A stretch of 44,151 nt of DNA from RUG100 sp034927505 (GTDB lineage Bacteria; Bacillota; Clostridia; Peptostreptococcales; Anaerovoracaceae): contig JAYFPY010000023.1 in NCBI GenBank assembly GCA_034927505.1, forward strand, positions 1-44,151, given 5' to 3'. The position numbers and the translations under genes are program-made. The notes beneath the pieces were generated by a model. That model was not told the DNA's origin. It did not search any database and saw only the letters and a program-made list of their open reading frames with translations. Shown here in pieces: positions 34,301-42,406 of this stretch (positions within the stretch are counted from its first letter, which is position 1; each line of letters begins with the position of its first letter).

Positions 34301-35212
34301 ATGAAAATGAGTATGGAAATAAATAAGAATGCAAAGCAAAGCATCGGACTATGCAGAGTAAAAAACGCAAGAGAACTTGGCGGTTATGCGTGCGATGGCG
34401 GCACGATCAAGAAGGGCCTGCTGCTGCGCAGCGGACAGTTGGTCTTTGCAAGGCGATATAAAGCTGAGGGGAATTCTGAGTTCTCTCACGACTACAAGCG
34501 GTTGGAGGGAAAATATAAACTCGGAAAAATCATAGATCTTCGAGTAGGAAAAGAAATAGAAAAATCGGTATTGTTCGATTCGTAAGAGCCTAAATCTGAT
34601 TATTCCGATGCTCATGATCCTGTTTTCCCATGGGCGGGTTCATTCAATATGCAGGCTATGGCGGAAAAATGGGCAACTGATAACCCGATTACAAAGAAGA
34701 ATATACCAGGCATAGAATATATGAAAGATTTTTATAGAGAACTTGCAAAAGGCGAAGAGGCGAGGAGGGCCTATAGTGGGTTCTTCAGGGAGCTTTTGAA
34801 AGCGGACGATGATAAGGCCTTTCTGTGGCACTGTGTCAACGGCAAGGATAGAACGGGTATTGCTGCGGTTCTGCTGCTTGCCGCACTGGGTGCCGGCTGG
34901 GAAACCATAGAACAGGATTATATGCTGAGCAAGGATTATCTGGAGGAAACAGTGCCCGATTCGAATGATTATATTTGGAAACATGGTAACGAAGTACCTA
35001 TTGTGGATAAGGAATATCTTGAGGTATATATGGAAGCAGCTAAAACGGTAATAAAAGATGGAGCTGATCCGCAGTTCAATTATGAGGAACCGGGAGTAGA
35101 CCCGAATACTGATTTCTTATGCAAATATATACAGCAATACTTAGAAATCAAGCCAAGTGAAATAGTAGCATTGAGAGAGAAATATCTTGAGAGCAGCAAA
35201 GGAGGAGAATAA
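34301..35212 (+). pseudogene. Tyrosine/serine phosphatase gene interrupted by one in-frame TAA
   Basis: Residues 1-94 and the later frame from 34586 are in the same reading frame, separated only by TAA at 34583-34585. Joined, they give a ~303-codon protein of the Tyr_phosphatase3/IphP-like family: 'NARELGGYACDGGTIKKGLL' and 'LRSGQL' near the start, 'IIDLRVGKE' in the middle, and the active site HCVNGKDRTG (Cys about codon 178, Arg six later). The sequence on both sides of the TAA stays protein-like, so this is a single nonsense change, not a frameshift. Restart at ATG 34649 has no ribosome site and would lose the N-terminal half. No signal peptide. It ends one base before the secreted protein gene. 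Confidence 0.75.
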
Positions 35213-35213
35213 A

Positions 35214-38200
35214 ATGAAAAAGCGAGTTTGTAGCATACTGCTGAGCCTTGCCATGGTGCTGGCGATGATGCCGACTATGGCTGTACATGTAAGCGCAGCA
35301 ACAGTGTATGATGTGAGCAGTGGAAATGTAGTTATTTCTTCAAACGGAGACTACACCATCACAGGCACAACTACATCAAACACAATAACGGTAAAAACTG
35401 GTGTTATTGCAAACATCACTCTCGATGGGGTAAACATTAATGTGAGCGGTACAGAAAAGGCATGCGCCTTTGCATTGGAAGGAACGGCAAACGCAACCAT
35501 TACCCTTAATGGAGAGAACATTTTAAAAAGCGGCAAGTATAGGGCTGGTTTGTATGTACCATATGGAGCCACCGTTAACATTGGTGGCACAGGTAATTTA
35601 ACCGCTGAAGGAATTAGCACCGCGGGCGGTAATACAGGCGCCGGAATCGGTGGCGACTGTTACTTTAATAATAACTCGGCTGATGACTATGAAACTGGTA
35701 CCATTGGCAATGGAACTATTAATATAACAGCAGGTACTATCACTGCAACAGGATACGGTAACGCTGCAGGTATTGGTTATGGTACTGGTAATCATATAAC
35801 TAATGGTGATATTCCTAAATCCTCAGGTCCAATTACAATCAGTGGAGGCACAGTCATTGCAAAAGGTGACTGGCGAGGCGCCGGCATTGGCGGTTCTTTC
35901 ATAACCGGTGTCGGTGGCGGTCCAGGATGTAGCGTAACAATTAGTGGAAGTACAACAGAAGTTACCGCAACAGGCGGCACCGGCGCAGCAGGTATTGGTG
36001 CTGGTTCAGGCTCTACTAATGACAGGGGATCCGATGAAGGAACTCTCACTGTGAAGGATGGCTTGGTGGTCAAGGGTGGAACTGATGCAGCCAGTGCGCA
36101 AAAGCTTACTGATTTTTATAGTAGCAACCGTACTAAGTATATGATAGTTAAGGCATCACCGACTTATGCCATCACATATAACAAAGGCACCGGCACCGGC
36201 GAACTGCCAGCGAATGGAATCAAGACAGAGGGAACAGACTACACAGTCTCAACAAGCTACCCACTGACTAAAGAAGGCTACAAGCAAATCGGCTGGAAGC
36301 TGGGTTCAGAAAGCACGGACGGCACCGGTGCGGTCACAACACTTACCGACGACGCCGCGGTTACGCTGTACCCGGTTTGGGAAATAATCGAGCCTACCAT
36401 CAGCACTCAGCCAGCATCGTCCAGTGTCACCTATGGCACCGGCGCAGAGCTGAGCGTTTCCGCTACCGTTGCCACTGGAACACTGAGTTATCAGTGGTAC
36501 AACAATACTACAAACAGCAATACCGGCGGTGCAGTTATCGACGGTGCTAAAGGCAGCAGTTACACCACGCCTGAGACTAAAGACGCTGGTAATTATTATT
36601 ACTATTGCGTAGTCACTGCCAATGAGCAAAGTGTTACATCGAATGTTGCCACGGTAACGGTCAGCGCCAAGGGTGTAAACATTCAAGTCACAAATGATAG
36701 TAACAAGCTTAACTGTACTTATGCAGGCGGAACCTTTGGTGTGACGGATTTGTTTACAATAGATCCCGATCCTGGTAATGCAACATATTCAATAGAGAAT
36801 GGCGGCACAGGCACAGGCGAGATCACACCTAAGGGTGTCCTCACCGTCACTAAGGCCGGTACCTTCAACATCAAGGTAGCCACCGGCGGCGGTAACTATG
36901 CTGCAACCAGCGCTACCGCTACACTTACTGTAAACAAGGGCGGCGTTACCGTGCCGACCATCGAGTCAAAGACATATACCGGAGAGAATCTGACAGCGGG
37001 TATAAGCCCGGTGTCCGGCGAAAGCGGCTATTCCGTAACAACCAACGTCGGAGGCATAAGAAAGGGCGAGTACGATGTCGTGCTGAAATTGAACAAGCCC
37101 GAACTGTATCAGTGGAGCGACGACACGACTACGGCTGATAAGACTCTGAAATTCAATATCACACAGGCCACTAACAATTGGACGAAGAGTCTTTCTTGTG
37201 ACGGCTTTACCTATGACGGAACCAAGACGCTGGCTCCAAGCGCGACAGCAACCTTTGGCGCTGTCACATATACGTACTCTACAGCCAGCGATGGAAACTA
37301 CAGCACGATTCCTGACGGCGTCATCAAGAACGCCGGGACATATTATGTCAAGGCAAATGTAGAAGGCACAGATAACTATACAGGACTCACAAGTGAACCT
37401 TTCAAGGTAACTATTGCCAAGGCACCGGTAAGTTTCACTGTTAGTAACAACAGTTATAACTACAATACTCTTGCACATACTGCAACCGTGACTCAGACCG
37501 CAGGTCAGACTCCGTCAGTTGCCGGTAAGTTCAATGTCACCTATCAGAAGGATACGGAAACTGCTGCAGTGGAAGAAAAGAATGTAGGCGAATATAAAAT
37601 CATCGTTTCCCTGACAGACACAAACTATAAGTTTGACGGTCAAGCCGATACCGAGCGCAGCATTACCCTCCAGGACAAGCTGACTATCTTCAAAGTATCG
37701 TATCCGGGTTGGGAAAGTCTGACCCTGCCAACGGCTGGTGATCTGACATATGGCCAAAAACTGTCTGATAGTGGTCTTATGGGTGTAGATACAGGGTGCA
37801 CCTATGCTTGGAAAACCGGCACGGAAATTCCTACGGTAACTAACAACGGTTACACCGTAGTATGCACTCCGATTAACACTAACTACTTTACTTTTGAAAG
37901 GACAGTTCCTATCACAGTGTCCAAGGCAACGCCGACACTGACTATGCCTGAAGCCAGTGCTATCACATATGGACAGACATTGGAAAGCAGCACTCTGACG
38001 GGCGGTTCCGCTGTTGTGACATATAACGACGTTGCCAATACAAATGTCCCCGGCAATTTTACCTGGGATAATACGACAACAGTGCCGCAGGTATCGGACA
38101 GCAAAAAGACCGAGTATCAAGTTACCTTTACACCAACGGATACAGACAATTACAATAAGGTCACTGATAAGATCACAGTCACAGTCGCTCCGAAGCCGGT

Positions 38201-39446
38201 CGATCTGACATGGGATTATACGAAAGCCTTTACCTATGACGGAACAGAAAAGAAAGTTGCTGTTACAGGTGTGAGCAATAAGGTGGGCAATGATGCTTTC
38301 ATCTTCGCCTATTCTGATAACAGCAAAACAAACGCAGGCAGCTACACTGCTAATGTCACTGCGCTGGGCAACCCAAACTACACCCTTAGCGGCGGCACAA
38401 AGGTGTCCGAGTCATGGGTAATCGACAAGGCGACACTGAACGTTACGCCTGAAGATGGCCAAAACAAAGCTGCGGGAAAGCCGGATCCGACACTTGAGTA
38501 TTCATATAGTAACAATATTACAGGTGAAACGCCGACCTTTACTGGCGTGCTCGAAAGAGCTGCGGGCGAGACCGCCGGCAGCTATGATATCACACAGGGC
38601 AGTCTGAAGCTTACGGATGATGCCGTGAATGCGAACTATGAACTGAACTTTGTCACAGGTAAGAAGTTTGAGATCAAGGCCACGTACGCTGTTGCTTTAA
38701 ACGGCAACGGCGGCAGCGGATCGCCGCTGACGACATACACCAACGGTACGGGAGCAACTCTTCCTGACGATTGGACAAAGGCCAAATATACATTCATGGG
38801 CTGGTATGACAATGCAGATTTCACAGGAGATCCGGTGAAGGAGATATCAAAGACAGCAATAGGTGACAAAACCTTCTACGCCAAGTGGAAGTCAAATATA
38901 CCTCCTGTTCCGAGAGCTGTGAAAGCAAAGGCCAAAGACAGATACTCAGTCAAGGTAAGCTGGAAGAAGTCCACCGGAGCCACATCATACAAGGTGTATA
39001 AAGCGACAAAGAAAACCGGTAAATACAAGCTAGTAGGAAAAGTTAAAAGCACTTCCAAAACAGTAAAGAAACTGAAAGCAAACAAGAAATACTGGTTCAA
39101 GATCAAAGCCGTCAATAGTTCAGGGGCGAGCAAGAGCAGTATAGCAGCGAGCGTAAAGACAAAGAAAGAACCTGTTTCATTTACGGTCAAAAACACGAAA
39201 GGCACCAGCGTAAAAGTACACTGGAAAACAGTCAAGGGCGCTGAAGGTTATCAGGTCGCAAATGACCATACAGCAAATGGCAGGATGAAGACATACTGGA
39301 CCGGAAAGAACAGTGTCAACACATTCACAAGCGGCGGAAAGACCATCGGCAAGACATACAAGTTCAAGATGCGATACTACAAAGTAAAGAACGGCAAGAA
39401 GGTATACAGCAGCTGGACTAAGGCAAAGACTATAAAAGTAAGATAG
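35214..39446 (+). CDS. Large mosaic secreted surface protein (beta-helix, InlB, Ig/MBG and Fn3 repeats)
   Basis: 1410 residues from ATG 35214, behind AAAGGAGGAG. Signal peptide ~1-30 (ILLSLAMVLAMMPTMAVHVS). Residues ~30-305 are a Gly/Thr/Asn-rich repeat region with recurring 'GAGIGG/AGIGYG' and 'ITISGGT' turns, like a right-handed beta-helix carbohydrate-binding fold. Then an InlB B-type repeat (~315-390, ending TLYPVWE), an Ig-like domain (~391-485), several MBG/YDG-type beta repeats (~490-1150; 'FTYDGTEKKVAVTG', 'ASAITYGQTL'), and a second InlB repeat (~1156-1228, ending FYAKWKS). Two basic Fn3 domains close it (~1228-1410). There is no LPXTG or SLH motif. Likely a wall-associated adhesin or structural protein; no catalytic site seen. 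Its C-terminal Fn3 type resembles those of the NlpC/P60 proteins at 12468-15609. Confidence 0.85.
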   Translation: MKKRVCSILLSLAMVLAMMPTMAVHVSAATVYDVSSGNVVISSNGDYTITGTTTSNTITVKTGVIANITLDGVNINVSGTEKACAFALEGTANATITLNGENILKSGKYRAGLYVPYGATVNIGGTGNLTAEGISTAGGNTGAGIGGDCYFNNNSADDYETGTIGNGTINITAGTITATGYGNAAGIGYGTGNHITNGDIPKSSGPITISGGTVIAKGDWRGAGIGGSFITGVGGGPGCSVTISGSTTEVTATGGTGAAGIGAGSGSTNDRGSDEGTLTVKDGLVVKGGTDAASAQKLTDFYSSNRTKYMIVKASPTYAITYNKGTGTGELPANGIKTEGTDYTVSTSYPLTKEGYKQIGWKLGSESTDGTGAVTTLTDDAAVTLYPVWEIIEPTISTQPASSSVTYGTGAELSVSATVATGTLSYQWYNNTTNSNTGGAVIDGAKGSSYTTPETKDAGNYYYYCVVTANEQSVTSNVATVTVSAKGVNIQVTNDSNKLNCTYAGGTFGVTDLFTIDPDPGNATYSIENGGTGTGEITPKGVLTVTKAGTFNIKVATGGGNYAATSATATLTVNKGGVTVPTIESKTYTGENLTAGISPVSGESGYSVTTNVGGIRKGEYDVVLKLNKPELYQWSDDTTTADKTLKFNITQATNNWTKSLSCDGFTYDGTKTLAPSATATFGAVTYTYSTASDGNYSTIPDGVIKNAGTYYVKANVEGTDNYTGLTSEPFKVTIAKAPVSFTVSNNSYNYNTLAHTATVTQTAGQTPSVAGKFNVTYQKDTETAAVEEKNVGEYKIIVSLTDTNYKFDGQADTERSITLQDKLTIFKVSYPGWESLTLPTAGDLTYGQKLSDSGLMGVDTGCTYAWKTGTEIPTVTNNGYTVVCTPINTNYFTFERTVPITVSKATPTLTMPEASAITYGQTLESSTLTGGSAVVTYNDVANTNVPGNFTWDNTTTVPQVSDSKKTEYQVTFTPTDTDNYNKVTDKITVTVAPKPVDLTWDYTKAFTYDGTEKKVAVTGVSNKVGNDAFIFAYSDNSKTNAGSYTANVTALGNPNYTLSGGTKVSESWVIDKATLNVTPEDGQNKAAGKPDPTLEYSYSNNITGETPTFTGVLERAAGETAGSYDITQGSLKLTDDAVNANYELNFVTGKKFEIKATYAVALNGNGGSGSPLTTYTNGTGATLPDDWTKAKYTFMGWYDNADFTGDPVKEISKTAIGDKTFYAKWKSNIPPVPRAVKAKAKDRYSVKVSWKKSTGATSYKVYKATKKTGKYKLVGKVKSTSKTVKKLKANKKYWFKIKAVNSSGASKSSIAASVKTKKEPVSFTVKNTKGTSVKVHWKTVKGAEGYQVANDHTANGRMKTYWTGKNSVNTFTSGGKTIGKTYKFKMRYYKVKNGKKVYSSWTKAKTIKVR

Positions 39447-39527
39447 GATAATCGAGGAGGGGCTGCAAGTCAGCTCTGCTCGATCAAGAAAAACATAAAA
39501 CTACGTAGTGACCCGGCAGACAGCAAG

Positions 39528-39536
39528 TGGTATACT
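39528..39536 (+). promoter_or_regulatory. Extended -10 promoter of the small membrane protein
   Basis: TG-G-TATACT (TATACT 39531-39536), about 30 bases before the small gene, with no good -35. Confidence 0.5.
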
Positions 39537-39566
39537 GTAGATATAAAAACGAAGGAGGTCGGTATT

Positions 39567-39731
39567 ATGACTGAAGAAAACAGAAGCTGCCCGGCATGCA
39601 AATGCGCGGATAAGGCCAAAGAGTTTTTGACAAAGGAGCATACGCCTTCGGAGAGAGCTCTCATTGCCGGAGGGATATTCCTTGCCGGCCTGCTGACAGG
39701 CTGTATAGTCGCAGCAGTAAAGAAAAAATAG
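39567..39731 (+). CDS. 54-residue Cys-rich single-helix membrane protein
   Basis: Short gene with strong signals: ATG behind GAAGGAGG, own promoter upstream, own terminator downstream. The protein starts MTEENRSCPACKCADKAKEF, giving a CxxCxC cluster at residues 8-13. A charged linker follows (FLTKEHTPSERA), then one hydrophobic helix (~33-50, AGGIFLAGLLTGCIVAAV) and a KKK end. This predicts a cytoplasmic metal-binding or redox head on a membrane anchor. I do not recognise the family. Confidence 0.7.
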   Translation: MTEENRSCPACKCADKAKEFLTKEHTPSERALIAGGIFLAGLLTGCIVAAVKKK

Positions 39732-39745
39732 CAAGATGATCGAAG

Positions 39746-39773
39746 CAGCTGTTCCCTTTGGAGCGGCTGTTTT
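39746..39773 (+). terminator. Rho-independent terminator after the small membrane protein
   Basis: CAGCTGTTCC pairs with GGAGCGGCTG (two G-T pairs) around CTTT, then TTTTCTT. Confidence 0.75.
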
Positions 39774-39814
39774 CTTGTAAAAGCAGGCGGCGACGGCCCG
39801 GTAAAAACGTGCTA

Positions 39815-39843
39815 TTGCCTTTGCCGTGAAAGGGGAGTATAAT
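39815..39843 (+). promoter_or_regulatory. Promoter of the potassium uptake pair
   Basis: TTGCCT (39815-39820), 17-base spacer, TATAAT (39838-39843). Confidence 0.75.
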
Positions 39844-39891
39844 CGGATGTGATTTAAGTGAAAGAGGGGTACCTAAGAGGTAAAACAAGAG

Positions 39892-41181
39892 ATGAGACAG
39901 TTGATAAGAAAACATCCGCGACGCACTATCGTCGTGGGCTTTTTATTCATAATATTGATGGGAGCACTGCTGCTGGAGCTGCCGGCATCGGTCAGATCTG
40001 AAGGAGTGTCTTTCATTGACAGTCTGTTCACATCCACCAGTGCAGTCTGCGTGACCGGACTGATCGTTGTAGATACAGGCGATACTTTCTCGGCTTTTGG
40101 GGAGACTGTCATTGCGCTGCTCATACAGATCGGCGGCCTGGGGATCACCTCCATCGGCGTGATCACCATTATGCTGGCCAGCGGAAAGGTGGGCATCGGC
40201 GGGAGAAAGCTGGCGCGAGAGGCGTTCAACCTATCTACCGGAAAGAATCTGAGAGGTGTGCTGAAGGGCGTGCTGTATGTTACTTTTGGTTTTGAACTGC
40301 TGGGAGCATTATGCAGCTTTATCACATTCCACAATCAGTACGATTTTCCCAGATCTGTAGGCATCAGTTTTTTCCATTCGATAGCTTCATTCAACAACGC
40401 CGGGTTCGATACATTCGGCGGATTCAAGGGAATGGCGGATTATGTAGACGACGTCTGGCTGAATCTGGTAACGGCAGGGCTGATCATAATGGGAGGGATA
40501 GGTTTTTTCGTGACAGTGGAACTGATAAGGGGCCACAGCTGGCGAAAATTCTCACTCCATACAAAGTCAGTGCTGTGGACTACGGGCATACTCATCGTCG
40601 GCGGCACAGTGCTGCTGAAACTCAGTGAACATATGACGTGGCTGGCTGCCTTTTTTCACAGCGTTTCAGCCAGAACGGCAGGATTTGCCACAGTTCCGCT
40701 GGGAGAGTTTTCAACAGCAGGGCTGCTGATCGTAATAGGGCTGATGTTCGTGGGGGCCAGCCCCGGGTCCACCGGCGGAGGCATCAAGACAACGACAGCT
40801 TTTGTTCTGGCAAAAAACATGCGTGCTGTAGCGATGAACAAGGACTGCACGGCGTTCAAAAGGAAAATACCCGACGGGATCATTTCCAAGGCTATGGTGA
40901 TAGTAATACTGGCTGCATGCTGCGTATGTATATCTACGCTGCTGATCAGCCTGCTGCAGCCGGAATTCACTCTCAGGCAGGTGCTTTTCGAAGTAGTCAG
41001 CGGATTCGGTACTGTGGGCCTGTCGACAGGCATAACGCCGAATCTGTCTACTGGATCTAAAATAGTGATGATCTGCACAATGTTCATAGGCAGGATAGGG
41101 CCGCTGACGCTGATAACCCTCTGGTGGAACAGCAACAGGCCGCAGGCCAAATATTCAGAGGAAGCAATCAATATAGGATAA
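39892..41181 (+). CDS. ktrB: Potassium uptake channel subunit, KtrB/TrkH family
   Basis: 429-residue membrane protein with the four pore-loop repeats of the family. Their filter segments are SAVCVTGLIVVDTG, SFNNAGFDTFGG, SARTAGFATVPLG and SGFGTVGLSTG, each with the key glycine. Length and the short N-terminus favour KtrB over the ~480-residue TrkH. It imports K+, often with Na+, gated by the cytoplasmic RCK ring encoded next. The start ATG is 5' of RQLIRKHPRR; the ribosome site is weak. Confidence 0.9.
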   Translation: MRQLIRKHPRRTIVVGFLFIILMGALLLELPASVRSEGVSFIDSLFTSTSAVCVTGLIVVDTGDTFSAFGETVIALLIQIGGLGITSIGVITIMLASGKVGIGGRKLAREAFNLSTGKNLRGVLKGVLYVTFGFELLGALCSFITFHNQYDFPRSVGISFFHSIASFNNAGFDTFGGFKGMADYVDDVWLNLVTAGLIIMGGIGFFVTVELIRGHSWRKFSLHTKSVLWTTGILIVGGTVLLKLSEHMTWLAAFFHSVSARTAGFATVPLGEFSTAGLLIVIGLMFVGASPGSTGGGIKTTTAFVLAKNMRAVAMNKDCTAFKRKIPDGIISKAMVIVILAACCVCISTLLISLLQPEFTLRQVLFEVVSGFGTVGLSTGITPNLSTGSKIVMICTMFIGRIGPLTLITLWWNSNRPQAKYSEEAINIG

Positions 41182-41206
41182 AGATTAGATCGGAAAGGTA
41201 AATAAA

Positions 41207-41872
41207 ATGGCAAAGAACAATAAATCCGGGTTTGGAATAGTAGGACTGGGAAGGTTCGGGATGGCGCTGGCAAGGATGCTGGGCGAGGCCGACCAGGAAG
41301 TCGTTGTGATAGACAGTGATGAGAGCAAGCTGAGGAAAGTCAGACGGTATGCAGAGGATGCGTTCGTGGTGGGCCAGCTGACCAGGGAGGCTCTTGAGGA
41401 GACCGGCATCAACGAATGTGCTACGGTCATAATATGTATATCAAAGGTGGATGTCAGCGTTCTGACAACGCAGATCATGCTGGAAATGGGAGTCCCCCGG
41501 GTGATCGCAAAGGCGGACAGCATGGAGCACGGCCTGATCCTGGAAAAGATCGGAGCCGATGTGGTATATCCTGAAACTGAAACAGCAGCAAAGCTGGTAA
41601 CGGTCCTGCTGGAGTCCAAGGCAATAGATCTGATGAGACTCAATGACAATTATGTGGTTTCGGAGATCAGAGTCCCGGAAAGCTTCCATAAGAGCAAGCT
41701 GAGCGATCTGGAAGTGGAAAAATACGGACTTAAGATGGTAGCCATCGAGGTGGAACCGGAAAAGACGCTGATAGAGTTCGATCCGGACTGCAGGATGTCC
41801 AGGGGAGAAGCCATCGTAGTCGTTGGAAAATTCAGCGATGTAGAGAGATTCGAAAGAGAAATCATAAGTTGA
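41207..41872 (+). CDS. ktrA: Potassium uptake regulatory subunit, KtrA/TrkA (RCK)
   Basis: 221 residues: an RCK_N Rossmann domain with the nucleotide motif GLGRFG (~13-18) and the acidic end of beta-2 (VVIDSDE), and a C-terminal RCK_C domain from ~140 (VVSEIRVPESF...). Forms the cytoplasmic ring that gates KtrB in response to ATP/ADP or, in some members, cyclic di-AMP. It starts 25 bases after ktrB. Confidence 0.92.
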   Translation: MAKNNKSGFGIVGLGRFGMALARMLGEADQEVVVIDSDESKLRKVRRYAEDAFVVGQLTREALEETGINECATVIICISKVDVSVLTTQIMLEMGVPRVIAKADSMEHGLILEKIGADVVYPETETAAKLVTVLLESKAIDLMRLNDNYVVSEIRVPESFHKSKLSDLEVEKYGLKMVAIEVEPEKTLIEFDPDCRMSRGEAIVVVGKFSDVERFEREIIS

Positions 41873-41966
41873 CACAGATCGGTTCTTGTGATAAAGTTAT
41901 TAAGCTGTCGTTTTGACAGCGAAGCAGTTAATTATGCTTCAGGTACAGCCTGAGCAGGAAAGAGGT
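41869..41966 (+). promoter_or_regulatory. rpmE promoter and structured leader
   Basis: TTGACA (41869-41874), overlapping the ktrA stop, a 17-base spacer and TAAAGT (41892-41897). The leader then has three consecutive hairpins: GCTGTC/GACAGC (41904-41920), GAAGCA/TGCTTC (41921-41940) and AGG/CCT (41941-41951). The ribosome site AGAGGTG follows. Leaders of L31 genes in Bacillota are known candidates for autoregulation; this could be one. Confidence 0.55.
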
Positions 41967-41973
41967 GAACAGC

Positions 41974-42174
41974 ATGAAGGAAGGAATCCATCCTAAATAC
42001 CAGGAATGTAAAGTAACTTGCGCATGCGGAAACACATTTATGACAAAGTCGACTGAAAAAGAAATCAGACTTGACGTTTGCTCAGCGTGCCATCCGTTCT
42101 TTACAGGCCAGCAGAAGTTCCTTAACAGGGGCGGCCGTGTTGAGAAGTTCAAGAACAAATACAATCTGGACTAA
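41974..42174 (+). CDS. rpmE: 50S ribosomal protein L31 (zinc-binding form)
   Basis: 66 residues. Start ATG 41974, giving the usual MKEGIHPKYQ opening; an in-frame GTG at 41965 is part of the ribosome site. The C+ form is shown by TCACGNTF and DVCSACHPFFTG, supplying zinc-ligand cysteines. Ends GRVEKFKNKYNLD as expected. Confidence 0.95.
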   Translation: MKEGIHPKYQECKVTCACGNTFMTKSTEKEIRLDVCSACHPFFTGQQKFLNRGGRVEKFKNKYNLD

Positions 42175-42189
42175 TAAACAGGTCAAAAT

Positions 42190-42220
42190 CCCCGTCTTTG
42201 AAATCAAAGGCGGGTTTTTT
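42190..42220 (+). terminator. Rho-independent terminator after rpmE
   Basis: CCCGTCTTTGA pairs with TCAAAGGCGGG around a short loop, then TTTTTT. Confidence 0.88.
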
Positions 42221-42282
42221 AATGGAAAAGATCCGAAAGTAATGTATACATGGACGATTTTGCTGTTTTCCGACCAACTCTG

Positions 42283-42311
42283 TTGATATATTCCCCTTTG
42301 AGGCATATAAT
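42283..42311 (+). promoter_or_regulatory. Promoter of pckA
   Basis: TTGATA (42283-42288), 17-base spacer, TATAAT (42306-42311). The ~90-base leader to the ATG holds no obvious RNA structure. Confidence 0.75.
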
Positions 42312-42406
42312 GATTCTTGGAGTGCAGAATAAAAAAAGAGGCGGCACTCCGGTCATTAAATCAAGTATTTAATAACAAAATATTATAAAATCAGGAGGAA
42401 ATAATA

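Noticed and set aside
34210..34326. 38-codon frame overlapping the phosphatase start
   Set aside because: It overlaps out of frame and has no clear conservation clue; a leader peptide cannot be excluded but is not supported.
39450..39484. Hairpin after the large secreted protein (TCGAG...CTCGA)
   Set aside because: Mismatched stem and no T-run on the + strand; not supported as a terminator.
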